Positions 7,371 to 14,972 of a stretch of DNA of 64,000 bases are shown in pieces. Location of the stretch: the NCBI GenBank assembly GCA_016721115.1, contig JADKIW010000001.1, positions 821,501 to 885,500 on the forward strand, written 5' to 3'. The position numbers and the translations under genes were made by a program. Position 1 is the first letter of the stretch. Each line of letters opens with the position of its first letter. Source of the stretch: Candidatus Defluviilinea proxima (GTDB lineage Bacteria > Chloroflexota > Anaerolineae > Anaerolineales > Villigracilaceae). The notes beneath the pieces are model-generated. The model saw only the letters and a list, made by a program, of their open reading frames with translations, did not search any database and was not told where the DNA came from.

Positions 7371-7985
7371 ATGCCAAAATATGATCCACAAAAGCATCAT
7401 CGACGATCCATTCGATTGAAAGAATATGATTACGCCAGCGCGGGCGGATATTTCGTTACGATCGTTGCATGGCGGAGGGAATATCTGTTTGGGGAGGTGG
7501 TGAATGGGGAAATGAAGTTAAACAAGGTCGGGAAGATTGTTGAATGGGCATGGTTGGAATTGCCGAAACGATTGTCTTATGTCACATTGGGCGCGCATAT
7601 GGTCATGCCAAATCATTTTCATGGAAATTTATTTATCCATGAAAACATAGGGGCGACCCGCCAGGGTCAAACAAGGACAAGACCAAACGAAGGACCTTTG
7701 CAAATCAATACAACGGCAGGCATTGACGGGTCGCCCCTACCTCATGGACCGCAACCCGCATCTCTCGGTGCCATCATTGCGCAATTCAAATCACGTGTGA
7801 CAAAACGCATTTGGAAAATCCCTGAATTCAAAGGGACGCCTATCTGGCAACGCAATTACTACGAACACATCCTCCGCAACCACAAAGACCTGCAAAACAA
7901 AACGGAGTACATCAACGCCAATCCGTTGTTGTGGGATAAAGACGATGAAAATCCGATCAACGCATCCAGTCCCATCTCAGAATGA
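7371..7985 (+). CDS. REP-associated tyrosine transposase (RAYT-like)
   Basis: 204 aa. Y1-type HUH transposase of the REP-associated group: N-terminal RRSIRLKEYDYASAGGYFVTI, HUH motif MPNHFH at about residues 79-84, and catalytic Tyr in RNYYEHILRN at about 163-172, followed by YINANPLLW. Residues about 93-123 are not part of the family: they are encoded by a 93-bp REP pair inserted in frame (7648-7740) between the HUH motif and the tyrosine region. All family motifs stay intact, so it may still be active. REP-like pairs just upstream match the inserted one, consistent with this protein acting on them. Confidence 0.88.
   Translation: MPKYDPQKHHRRSIRLKEYDYASAGGYFVTIVAWRREYLFGEVVNGEMKLNKVGKIVEWAWLELPKRLSYVTLGAHMVMPNHFHGNLFIHENIGATRQGQTRTRPNEGPLQINTTAGIDGSPLPHGPQPASLGAIIAQFKSRVTKRIWKIPEFKGTPIWQRNYYEHILRNHKDLQNKTEYINANPLLWDKDDENPINASSPISE
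7648..7740. repeat. REP pair inserted in frame inside the transposase gene
   Basis: 13-bp perfect inverted arms TAGGGGCGACCCG (7648-7660) and CGGGTCGCCCCTA (7727-7739). The 93-bp element length is a multiple of three and has no in-frame stop, so the host gene remains open. The sequence matches the REP arms at 5600, 6960 and 7222. Confidence 0.85.
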
Positions 7986-8042
7986 CCTTTGATAATATCG
8001 GCTACAATTGCGGGGCATTTTCCAAATAGAGATCACCGTATT

Positions 8043-9662
8043 ATGAACCCTTTCACTGAATCAATGTTCGTCCTGTTTGCCATTCTCACATTCGGCGCGT
8101 GGCTTGGTCAATGGACCTGGCGAGGCATCTCGCTCGGCACCGCGGGTGTGTTGTTTATCGCGCTGGTCTTCGGTCACTTCGGCTTGAGCGTCCCCAAAGA
8201 AGTGATGGACTTTGGCCTGCTTTTGTTCGTGTACTCGGTCGGGTTGACGGCAGGGCCCAGCTTCTTCCGCACCTTCCGCCGCAGTGGGACACAATTCTTC
8301 GTCATTGCACTTGTCACCACCGGCACCGGAGCACTCGTCACGGTGGTGATCGCATTCCTGCTTCAGCTATCCCCCGCTCTCGCCGCAGGGTTATACACCG
8401 GCGCCCTCACTTGTACCCCAGCCCTCGCGTCATTGCTGGATGTTCTGCATCGCGTCTCGCCAGATGCCGCTCCCCTCGCCTCAGTCGGATACGGTATCGC
8501 CTATCCCTTTAGCATGGTCAGCATGGTGATCTTGATTCAGTTTTTGCCACGCCTGCTCAAACGTCCAGTAAGAACCGAAGAGCAGAAATGGCTCAAGGAA
8601 AAAGCAATTGAAACTCCGGGGCTGGTTGCACTTCAATTCCGCATCACCAATCCGAATTGTGAAGGACGAACCGTGGCAGAGGTCAACCCACGCAGATTGG
8701 CAAAAGTCAATCTCTCCCGCATCAAGCATGGAGAGCGCGTCTTCGCCGCAACACCAGAAACCATCCTGCACATGGGCGATGTTGTCATGGCCGTCGGCAC
8801 AGCCGATGAACTCGACAAAATGACTCTCCTGCTCGGTGAACGCACCTCTGAACGCATGGATGTCAATGCCGAAGCCTTGAGCATGGATGTGGAAGTGATG
8901 GACGAATCGTTGACCGGCAAATCGCTCGCACAAATGCGTGTTTGGGAACAGTACAACGTGGTCATCACCCGCATCCGCCGCCAGGGACTCGAGATCGCTC
9001 CGCACGGTAACGTCACATTGGAGATGGGCGATGGCATCCGTGTGGTGGGCGAAAAGTCAGCCGTTGAGGCGTTTGTGGGACGCGCACAAGGTTCACCGCG
9101 CCGCGCCAGTGAAACCAGCATGACGGCCTACCTCGTTGGCTTGTTGCTTGGTGTTTTGATCGGCCTGATCGCTGTGCCACTCGGCAACGGTGTGACCGTG
9201 AAACTGGGCATGGCTGGCGGAGTCTTTCTCGTTAGCCTCTTGATCGGCCACTTCGGACGCGTCGGCCCGCTTCGCATCTACGTTCCGCCTGCCGCAAAAA
9301 ACCTGACGCGTGAACTTGGCCTTATGCTTTTTCTCGCAGGCGCTGGTACGAACGCAGGCGCACACCTGATGGATGTTTTACAGAATCAAGGTTGGATACT
9401 TTTGCTCGCAGGTGCAACCATCACCCTGCTTTCTGCGCTGGCTGGGCTTGTGGTGATGATCCGCTTCTATAACGTAAATCTGCTTTCCGCCATGGGCTCG
9501 CTGACCGCCTCCATGACCAACCCACCCGCGCTCGCCTCTGCCAACAGTCAGACCGAAACCGACCTACCATCCATTGCTTATGCCAGTACGTATCCTGTCG
9601 CTCTGATCCTCAAGATCCTGTTAGTGCAAATGTTGATCGAAGTTTTAAGAAGGTTGTTGTAA
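8043..9662 (+). CDS. AspT/YidE/YbjL-type membrane transporter with two RCK_C domains
   Basis: 539 aa. N-terminal hydrophobic half with about five helices, a cytoplasmic centre with two TrkA-C/RCK_C-like domains (each ending in a GD-V-x-G motif, HMGDVVMAVG and EMGDGIRVVG), then a second block of about six helices. This is the order of the aspartate:alanine exchanger (AAEx) family. The GTNAG and conserved TNPPAL segments in the C-terminal half fit the family. Substrate is not assignable. Start: ATG 8043 (MNPFTESMF); the upstream in-frame TTG 7989 would add a non-hydrophobic extension. TACAAT at 8003-8008 could be its -10. Confidence 0.85.
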   Translation: MNPFTESMFVLFAILTFGAWLGQWTWRGISLGTAGVLFIALVFGHFGLSVPKEVMDFGLLLFVYSVGLTAGPSFFRTFRRSGTQFFVIALVTTGTGALVTVVIAFLLQLSPALAAGLYTGALTCTPALASLLDVLHRVSPDAAPLASVGYGIAYPFSMVSMVILIQFLPRLLKRPVRTEEQKWLKEKAIETPGLVALQFRITNPNCEGRTVAEVNPRRLAKVNLSRIKHGERVFAATPETILHMGDVVMAVGTADELDKMTLLLGERTSERMDVNAEALSMDVEVMDESLTGKSLAQMRVWEQYNVVITRIRRQGLEIAPHGNVTLEMGDGIRVVGEKSAVEAFVGRAQGSPRRASETSMTAYLVGLLLGVLIGLIAVPLGNGVTVKLGMAGGVFLVSLLIGHFGRVGPLRIYVPPAAKNLTRELGLMLFLAGAGTNAGAHLMDVLQNQGWILLLAGATITLLSALAGLVVMIRFYNVNLLSAMGSLTASMTNPPALASANSQTETDLPSIAYASTYPVALILKILLVQMLIEVLRRLL

Positions 9663-9696
9663 CTCGATTGTTAGCTCGTGATTACGCAACTGCTCG

Positions 9697-9702
9697 TATA
9701 AT
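9697..9702 (+). promoter_or_regulatory. TATAAT box before the radical SAM gene
   Basis: TATAAT ends 8 nt upstream of ATG 9711, and no Shine-Dalgarno sequence is visible between them, so a leaderless or nearly leaderless transcript is expected. Confidence 0.55.
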
Positions 9703-9710
9703 CTGTACAC

Positions 9711-10799
9711 ATGTTCACGTATCTGAGTAACCTGCTTAAACTCACACGCGGCGATTTCACCCTCGACCCGCATATCGCGGTCTATTACGTGACAATGCAA
9801 TGCAACCTCAACTGCGCCTACTGCGAAGACTTCGGCTCACGGCGCAATCACCTCGTCACACCCGCTCCCTCGCTTGAAAACACAAAACACATATTGAAAG
9901 TCATTCGCACCGGAATCGACCGTCTCTGGCTGACAGGTGGCGAGCCGTTGATGCATCCGCAGATCCTTGATTTGCTACAGTATGCACGACAGGATCTGAA
10001 GTTCAAAGACATAAGCTTAATCACGAATGGGACGTTATTATCGGAACGTTTGAAAGTTGACAAGTTGGCACATTCAAACGGTCCAACCTTCAAACCTTCC
10101 AACCTTCTAACCCTGTTGGATAACTTGATCATCAGCCTCGACTCAACCGACCCGCAAGCGCTCAGTATGGTCAGCGTGCCCGATGCCTATGCAGAGACTG
10201 TCATTGCCAATGCGCGCGAAGCCGCGTCCCTGCAAAAAGAATATAACTTCAAGCTCATCCTCAACGCGGTCATCACACCTGAGACCTTGCCCAGCATGGA
10301 CAAGCTCATCGTGTTCTGCACCGAGAACAACGCGCACATTTCGTTCTCGCCACAGTCAGTCAACAACTTACCGCGTTATGAACTGGTCACATCGCCTGCG
10401 TATCGTGCATTTATTGAAAAGGTTATTGAGCTAAAGGAACAAGGTGCGCCGATCGTTGGCAGTTACTCTTACTTCAAGTCACTGCTCGACCAGACTCCCT
10501 ATGAATGTTATCCCACCCTCGTCCCGCGCATCATGCCCGACGGCTGGCTGGCCTATCCCTGCCGCCCGATGGAAAAAGCTGGCGGCGAACAAGGCGGACG
10601 TGCGGTCAACTTGCTGAGTGTCAACACATGGGATGAAGCGTGGACGATCTCAAAGAAAAGATACGGCGAAGCACCGACCTCATGCGTCTCCTGTTTTCAA
10701 CAGTGCTACGCGGAGCCATCGCTCATGCAGGCACATCCGTTTGAATATCTATCCGAGAAAGTACGCGGGAACGAACTTATTGCTTATGTTCCAGGGTAA
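9711..10799 (+). CDS. Radical SAM protein with C-terminal Cys-rich (SPASM-like) region
   Basis: 362 aa. The 4Fe-4S/SAM motif C31-x3-C35-x2-C38 (CNLNCAYC) is followed by TGGEPLMH and ITNGT, the usual strand motifs. The C-terminal part carries extra cysteines (YECYP, YPCRP, then CVSCFQQC), which suggests an auxiliary Fe-S cluster as in SPASM/twitch proteins. The reaction is unknown. Residues about 112-135 (LKVDKLAHSNGPTFKPSNLL) look foreign: they are encoded by an imperfect inverted repeat and separate the strand LLSER from LLDNLIISLD, which would normally be adjacent. An oxidoreductase gene follows after 110 nt on the same strand. Confidence 0.85.
   Translation: MFTYLSNLLKLTRGDFTLDPHIAVYYVTMQCNLNCAYCEDFGSRRNHLVTPAPSLENTKHILKVIRTGIDRLWLTGGEPLMHPQILDLLQYARQDLKFKDISLITNGTLLSERLKVDKLAHSNGPTFKPSNLLTLLDNLIISLDSTDPQALSMVSVPDAYAETVIANAREAASLQKEYNFKLILNAVITPETLPSMDKLIVFCTENNAHISFSPQSVNNLPRYELVTSPAYRAFIEKVIELKEQGAPIVGSYSYFKSLLDQTPYECYPTLVPRIMPDGWLAYPCRPMEKAGGEQGGRAVNLLSVNTWDEAWTISKKRYGEAPTSCVSCFQQCYAEPSLMQAHPFEYLSEKVRGNELIAYVPG
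10048..10103. repeat. Imperfect inverted repeat in frame inside the radical SAM gene
   Basis: Left arm GTTTGAAAGTTGACAAGTTG and right arm CAACCTTCAAACCTTCCAAC are imperfect reverse complements. The stretch encodes a polar segment with no counterpart in the usual radical SAM core and is probably a palindromic repeat tolerated in frame. Confidence 0.55.
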
Positions 10800-10808
10800 G
10801 AGAATTAA

Positions 10809-10893
10809 CCACAAAGGGCACAACGGTCACGAAGGAGAAAGGTTTGAAGGCTCTCGCCTTTTTCCTTCCTTTGTGTACTTCGTGTCCTTAGTG
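10809..10893. repeat. Imperfect palindromic intergenic repeat
   Basis: Left arm CCACAAAGGGCACAACGGTC... pairs imperfectly with right arm ...CTTTGTGTACTTCGTGTCC. It fills the gap between the radical SAM and oxidoreductase genes. Related in style to the CACGG/CCGTG palindromes at 15648 and 19838. Confidence 0.6.
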
Positions 10894-10909
10894 TTTAAAG
10901 GGTTTCTCA

Positions 10910-12430
10910 ATGAATAATCCTGATGTCATCATCATCGGCGGAGGCGTGGCGGGACTCAGTGCGGCATTGCACCTTGCCGAGCGCGGACTCACACCACTCA
11001 TTCTCGAAGCGGATGAGAAGTTCATAGGCGGTAGGTTGGCAGGCGGCGAAACGATCCAAGTTGGGAATCATTCTTTTCGTCTCGAACATGGCGTGCATGG
11101 CATCTGGTCACAATATCGTAATTTGCAAGCGATGCTGGCGCGGCATAATTTGCGTCCCGTGTTTGTCCCTGCGCAGGAAGAAAATTGGATCTACAAAGAC
11201 GAATCGTTCATGGGCATGGCGCCTGTCGGTTCTGCGATACGGCGTTCGTTCATCCCTGCGCCGTTCCATTATTTGCAATTGTTCCTACGTGGAAAATTCT
11301 TGTGGATGCTTGACCTGCGTGATTGGGCGGCATTGTTCGATGTATGGTCAGGGTTGATCATGGCTGTGGGCATCGATCCGTTCGCAGAGAATCAACCGAT
11401 GGAAGGGATCATGCTCAGCGACGTGACGATCAAATGGTCGCCTGCGCTCAAAGCCTTTTTCCTCGGCCTGGCCCGCAACGGACTTTCAAGCCATCCGAAT
11501 GAAGTATCCATTTCAGGGTTTATTGCCTTTCTGCGTTTCTACACGTTGATGCGCCGCGATGCGTGGATGTTTTCTTATCTCCCTGAAGATGGCGGGACAA
11601 GCGTCTGTGAACCGCTGGCAGAGAAGATAAAACAACTCGGAGGCGGAGTCAGGCTTGGGTCACGTGTGAAGCGGGTTGAAAGGCGGGATGAGAAATGGCT
11701 GGTTGAGTGGGAAATGGCCGAGGGCGAAGAGTCCGCTTTGGTGGATGATGTCATCCTGGCAACCGATCCAAATAATGCAAAGAAAATCCTGGGCGCAAGT
11801 TTTGGTGAAAGCGTGGATGAATTATTTTTTCCGCGCGCGCTGGCGAACGCGGTGATCCGTTTGTGGTTCGATGCCAAGCCAAAGAAAAGTGCAGAGGCAG
11901 GAATCTTCACAGGCAATTTCACTGTGCACAATTATTTTTGGCTCGACCGTTTGTATGACCCGTATCGGCGTTGGGCGCGTGAGACAGGTGGAAGCACAAT
12001 CGAGGTGCATGTGTACGGCCCGCCTGAGGTGCTGGCATTGCCCGATGCCACGTTGCTTGCGCAGGCAATCGGCGATGTGCAACAGGCGTTCCCTGAATTG
12101 CGCGGTCATCGTGTGAGCCAGCACTTGCAGAGGAACGCCGAGGTGCATACACTGCCGCAAGTTGGCCCGAAGGAAAAATATTTGGGGATCGTGACGCCGT
12201 GGAAGAATTTGTTTTGTGCCGGTGATTGGGTGCGTCATCCCGCGCCCGCATTCTTTTTGGAACGGGCATGTTTAACTGGCATCGAAGCCGCGAACGCCGT
12301 GTTGGAATCGCGTGGGCTAGAGAAATTTGCGTTAATTGAGTACTTGCCTGCTGAACCGTTCGTGGCATGGATCGAGAAGTTGATGAAGAAGGGTAGAGAA
12401 AAACGGCGGGCGAGGAAGTTGAAGAAGTAA
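10910..12430 (+). CDS. FAD-dependent amine oxidase/phytoene desaturase-like protein
   Basis: 506 aa. N-terminal FAD-binding Rossmann motif VIIIGGGVAGLSAALHLAERG (about residues 5-25) followed by the dinucleotide-binding second motif ILEADEKFIGGRLAGG. Typical of the flavin amine oxidase/carotenoid desaturase superfamily (PF01593-like). The C-terminal FAD segment is LFCAGDWV at about 433-440, ahead of ERACLTGIEAANAVL. No signal peptide. A hydroxysqualene dehydroxylase- or carotenoid-related role is possible but not shown; no phytoene synthase or squalene gene is nearby. Possibly co-transcribed with the radical SAM gene. Start: ATG 10910. Confidence 0.82.
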   Translation: MNNPDVIIIGGGVAGLSAALHLAERGLTPLILEADEKFIGGRLAGGETIQVGNHSFRLEHGVHGIWSQYRNLQAMLARHNLRPVFVPAQEENWIYKDESFMGMAPVGSAIRRSFIPAPFHYLQLFLRGKFLWMLDLRDWAALFDVWSGLIMAVGIDPFAENQPMEGIMLSDVTIKWSPALKAFFLGLARNGLSSHPNEVSISGFIAFLRFYTLMRRDAWMFSYLPEDGGTSVCEPLAEKIKQLGGGVRLGSRVKRVERRDEKWLVEWEMAEGEESALVDDVILATDPNNAKKILGASFGESVDELFFPRALANAVIRLWFDAKPKKSAEAGIFTGNFTVHNYFWLDRLYDPYRRWARETGGSTIEVHVYGPPEVLALPDATLLAQAIGDVQQAFPELRGHRVSQHLQRNAEVHTLPQVGPKEKYLGIVTPWKNLFCAGDWVRHPAPAFFLERACLTGIEAANAVLESRGLEKFALIEYLPAEPFVAWIEKLMKKGREKRRARKLKK

Positions 12431-12451
12431 ACAAAAGCGGGGCATTACAGG

Positions 12452-12480
12452 TGCAACTTTTTTCACATCTCTGCATCTAA
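12452..12480 (+). promoter_or_regulatory. ECF-type promoter P1 (rhodanese)
   Basis: TGCAACTTTTT at 12452-12462 and TGCATCTAA at 12472-12480, separated by 9 nt. The same two elements with the same spacing occur before the sigma factor gene (14276-14248, minus) and before the OsmC operon (14433-14461, plus). The AAC core upstream and the ATC core downstream are laid out like ECF sigma promoters. Confidence 0.75.
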
Positions 12481-12512
12481 CAACTAACATCAATTTACAT
12501 GGAGAGATCAAA

Positions 12513-12854
12513 ATGAGCTTATTACAATCTTTGTTTGGAGCGCCCCTGCCATCTGTGAGTGCAGATGAGTTGAACGAGAAGTTGAAGTCACCGAAACGCC
12601 CGTTCGTGGTGGATGTTCGTCAGCCTGAAGAGTTTCGGACGGGTCACATTATCAACGCGAAGTTAATTCCACTTGGAGAGTTGAAAGAACGCATGAACGA
12701 ATTACCCAAGGATAAGGAGATCGTCTGCGTTTGTGCTTCGGGAAGCCGCAGCAGGTCTGCAACGAAGATGCTTGTGAGCGCTGGTTATAACGCGATCAAT
12801 ATGAACGGCGGGATGATGGTTTGGTCTGGCAAGGGATTTTCGACGAAGAAGTAA
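12513..12854 (+). CDS. Rhodanese-like domain protein
   Basis: 113 aa, a single rhodanese domain without signal peptide. Active-site loop CASGSRS with the catalytic Cys at about residue 74, preceded by the structural motif VVDVRQPEEFRTGHI. Such proteins transfer sulfane sulfur to thiol acceptors. An ECF-type promoter 33 nt upstream links it to the divergent sigma/anti-sigma/OsmC genes, so a role in sulfur or thiol stress is likely. Start: ATG 12513, after GGAGAG at 12500-12505. Confidence 0.9.
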   Translation: MSLLQSLFGAPLPSVSADELNEKLKSPKRPFVVDVRQPEEFRTGHIINAKLIPLGELKERMNELPKDKEIVCVCASGSRSRSATKMLVSAGYNAINMNGGMMVWSGKGFSTKK

Positions 12855-12868
12855 AGTTGCTAAAACAA

Positions 12869-12897
12869 AACTCCGAAGTGTAGGCTTCGGAGTTTTT
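12869..12897. terminator. Bidirectional terminator between rhodanese and OsmC genes
   Basis: 10-bp stem AACTCCGAAG (12869-12878) / CTTCGGAGTT (12885-12894) with a T-run on the plus side and A-run on the other. It serves convergent genes. Confidence 0.85.
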
Positions 12898-12906
12898 GAT
12901 TCTCAA

Positions 12907-13312
12907 TTACGGTTCCATCACTTCAAAATCGTGCGTGATCTCGATCGCATCTTTGAGCGTGGCATAGACCGAGCAGTATTTCTCTTCGCTGACCCGTATC
13001 GCTTTGGCGAGTTTATCAAGGTCAATGCCTTTGCCGATGGCTTGATAATGGAGGTGTATCTTGCGAAAACGCCAGGGTGGGGGTATCGTCCTGTGTGCTT
13101 TCGGCAGTCACTTTGAGTTCGCGTAAATCCTGCCGTTGCTTTTGAAGGATCTCGACCACATCCACTGATGAACAACCGATCAATGCCATCGCAAGCATGT
13201 CCGATGGTTTGACGCCGCCGGGTCGCTTCATCTTGATCTTGTAATTTTCTTTGTCGCTGAGAACGAATTGTTCTTCGGGATTCCAATTGAGTTGTACGGT
13301 GTCAGATGCCAT
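12907..13312 (-). pseudogene. OsmC-family peroxiredoxin-like gene, frameshifted
   Basis: Starting at 13312 the frame encodes a normal OsmC N-terminus (MASDTVQLNWNPEEQF ... KPSDMLAMALIGCSSVDVVEIL, with the first peroxidatic Cys), then stops early at 13022. Reading one base fewer in the AAAA run at 13066-13069 (TTTT on the coding strand) restores the second half: AFRKIHLHYQAIGKGIDLDK ... SEEKYCSVYATL ... ITHDFEVMEP, ending at 12907. The restored product is about 134 aa, standard for the family, and includes the second catalytic Cys in EEKYCSV. Either a recent inactivating frameshift, an assembly error in a homopolymer, or slippage. Third gene of the sigma-anti-sigma operon. Confidence 0.85.
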
Positions 13313-13330
13313 GATGTCCTTGTCACTGCT

Positions 13331-13361
13331 GTCCTGAGCGTCCTTCGACTGCGCTCAGGAC
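13331..13361. repeat. Hairpin between anti-sigma and OsmC genes
   Basis: Perfect 10-bp stem GTCCTGAGCG (13331-13340) / CGCTCAGGAC (13352-13361). No T-run, so more likely a palindromic repeat or mRNA-processing hairpin than a terminator. Confidence 0.65.
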
Positions 13362-13380
13362 GAGGATGTAGTGTAGAAAA

Positions 13381-13647
13381 CTATTTGGGTTTAGGAGCCA
13401 GGTAATTATCAAGATTGAGACGTTTGAAGAGGCGTTCGCGCACGTCATCGGGCAGGTCAGGCTTTTCGATGGGAGCATGCACGAGGTCAATGGTCCGCTT
13501 GGTGGTGTTCAAAACGACCTGACAATCGGTGCATCCTGCAAGATGCTTTTCGAGTTCGTCACAAAGATCGGGGCTGAGATCGCCATCGATATACGATGAC
13601 AATGATCCCAACAACTCTTTACAATTCTTGTGGATGTGTTCACTCAT
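13381..13647 (-). CDS. Zinc-binding anti-sigma factor (zf-HC2 type)
   Basis: 88 aa, soluble, no membrane segment. The ZAS motif H-x3-C-x2-C is seen as HLAGCTDC (about residues 35-42), with an upstream Cys in SPDLCDEL that may complete the site. In thiol-sensing members, oxidation releases zinc and frees the sigma factor. It overlaps the 3' end of the ECF sigma gene by 8 nt, so the two are translationally coupled. Its redox-responsive role is inference from the motif and the thiol-enzyme neighbours. Confidence 0.85.
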   Translation of the reverse strand: MSEHIHKNCKELLGSLSSYIDGDLSPDLCDELEKHLAGCTDCQVVLNTTKRTIDLVHAPIEKPDLPDDVRERLFKRLNLDNYLAPKPK

Positions 13648-14236
13648 TCTCGTTCCTCACTGATAAACGGTCGCCATAATAAAAAGATAATTGTTCGCGC
13701 AGGTACACACGCGCACGCAACAAGCGGGTCTTGACATTAGTCTCGCTCAGATTCAACGCGTCGGCGGTCTCTTTGATGGATAAGCCCTCGACATCGCGCA
13801 AGAGAAAAACAATGCGCATGGATTCGGGCAACGTGCCGATCGCTTCATCGAGGAATTTTTTTCCTTCGCCTGAAAGCAATTCATCCTCTGGAAGAGCGCT
13901 CCAATCGACAAATTGGGTTGGTCGCAGATCTTCATCCTCATCCCCGCCCTCGACATCATCCAGATTAATCTCAGGCCTTTTCTTGCGGATCAACATCAGC
14001 GCTTCGTTCGATGCGATGCGGTACAGCCATGTGGCCAGACTGGAGCGGCCTTCAAACTTTTGGATATGGGTGAGTGCATTGATGAACGTGTTCTGAAGGA
14101 CATCTTCGGCATCCTGCGGGTTACCGAGCATGCGCAAGCCAAGCCGATAAATGGGACTGGAATATGCGTCCACAAGCCGAGCAAATTCGGCGCGGTCTCC
14201 AGCGATGAGGGCTTCCAGTGAAATTTCAGTCGACAT
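13640..14236 (-). CDS. ECF RNA polymerase sigma factor
   Basis: 198 aa from the chosen start. Region 2 is clear (FARLVDAYSSPIYRLGLRML ... DVLQNTFINALTHIQKFEG ... WLYRIASNEALMLIRKKR) and region 4 is a helix-turn-helix (LLRDVEGLSIKETADALNLS then VKTRLLRARVYLREQL). The linker is acidic. An ATG at 14248 lies four codons upstream, but it falls on the -10 of the ECF-type promoter (14276-14248), so transcription would start after it; ATG 14236 is preferred. The same promoter motif precedes two other operons here, so the factor probably regulates itself and its neighbours. Confidence 0.9.
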   Translation of the reverse strand: MSTEISLEALIAGDRAEFARLVDAYSSPIYRLGLRMLGNPQDAEDVLQNTFINALTHIQKFEGRSSLATWLYRIASNEALMLIRKKRPEINLDDVEGGDEDEDLRPTQFVDWSALPEDELLSGEGKKFLDEAIGTLPESMRIVFLLRDVEGLSIKETADALNLSETNVKTRLLRARVYLREQLSFYYGDRLSVRNENE

Positions 14237-14247
14237 TGTCTTGTTCA

Positions 14248-14276
14248 TTAGATGCAGTCCAGGTCAAAAAGTTGCA
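14248..14276 (-). promoter_or_regulatory. ECF-type promoter P3 (sigma/anti-sigma/OsmC operon)
   Basis: On the minus strand TGCAACTTTTT (14276-14266), 9 nt, then TGCATCTAA (14256-14248). Sequence and spacing are the same as P1 and P2, which implies autoregulation by the ECF factor it drives. Confidence 0.75.
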
Positions 14277-14287
14277 AAGTGTTTTCC

Positions 14288-14384
14288 GTAGGGGCGGGTC
14301 TCCCCGCCCTGTAACTGAAATAACAAGATTTGCTTTGCTTATACAAGGTGATCTTGATATGGGGCGCGAAGACCGCGCCCCTAC
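14288..14384. repeat. REP pair of the GTAGGGGCG family
   Basis: Left end GTAGGGGCGGGTCTCCCCGC and right end GCGCCCCTAC are inverted relatives, each containing a smaller hairpin. It sits between the divergent ECF promoters. Confidence 0.7.
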
Positions 14385-14432
14385 CCAACACCGTACACGT
14401 TTGCAAAGTATACATCCATTACTTGTAAATCT

Positions 14433-14461
14433 TGCAACTTTTTCGAACTCTGTGCATCCAA
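14433..14461 (+). promoter_or_regulatory. ECF-type promoter P2 (OsmC-PDO-TlpA genes)
   Basis: TGCAACTTTTT (14433-14443), 9 nt, TGCATCCAA (14453-14461). It would give a leader of about 75 nt before ATG 14542. Confidence 0.72.
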
Positions 14462-14541
14462 AGGATGTAAACAGCAAAACAATGTGGTTTCGACTGCTTG
14501 CGGTCAACCACCAGATGAAACAACAAGGAGAAATAAATCAC

Positions 14542-14931
14542 ATGGAAATGATCATAGACTTCCCCGGCGGCTCCCGCGTGGACGCACACTTCCGCGGTCA
14601 CACCATCGCCACCGACCAACCACCCGTTGACTCTGCACCGATGCCCTTTGAGGTATTCCTCGCATCCATTGGCACGTGCGCAGGCATTTATGTTCTAGGG
14701 TTCTGCAAACAACGCAATCTGCCCACAGAAGGCATTCACATTGTGCAACGCAATCATGCGGGCGCTCACGGCATGATGGAAAAGATCGATCTCGAGATCC
14801 AGGTTCCATCCACGTTCCCGTCACAGTATTACGATGCGCTGGTCCGCACAGCGGAATTATGCAAAGTGAAAAAGACGCTTGAGAACCCGCCCAAATTCGA
14901 AGTGACCACCAAGGTTGTCGAACCCGCCTAA
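14542..14931 (+). CDS. OsmC-family protein
   Basis: 129 aa. OsmC/Ohr-type fold: MPFEVFLASIGTCAGIYVLGFC with the first conserved Cys, and a later ELCKVKKTLENPPKF segment with the second Cys. These proteins reduce organic hydroperoxides or other electrophiles with paired thiols. The start is ATG 14542 with AAGGAG 11 nt upstream; the open frame continues upstream through promoter and REP sequence, so earlier starts are rejected. First gene of a plus-strand set with a disulfide oxidoreductase (41 nt on) and a TlpA-like protein, driven by ECF promoter P2. Confidence 0.85.
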   Translation: MEMIIDFPGGSRVDAHFRGHTIATDQPPVDSAPMPFEVFLASIGTCAGIYVLGFCKQRNLPTEGIHIVQRNHAGAHGMMEKIDLEIQVPSTFPSQYYDALVRTAELCKVKKTLENPPKFEVTTKVVEPA

Positions 14932-14972
14932 CCATAAAGATTGTCATATTTACAGGTAAAGGAAGATAAAAC

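Noticed and set aside
12918..13286. 122-aa minus-strand frame as a separate gene
   Set aside because: It starts inside the OsmC gene in another frame; its Arg-rich translation is that of a shadow, and the restored OsmC frame explains the DNA.
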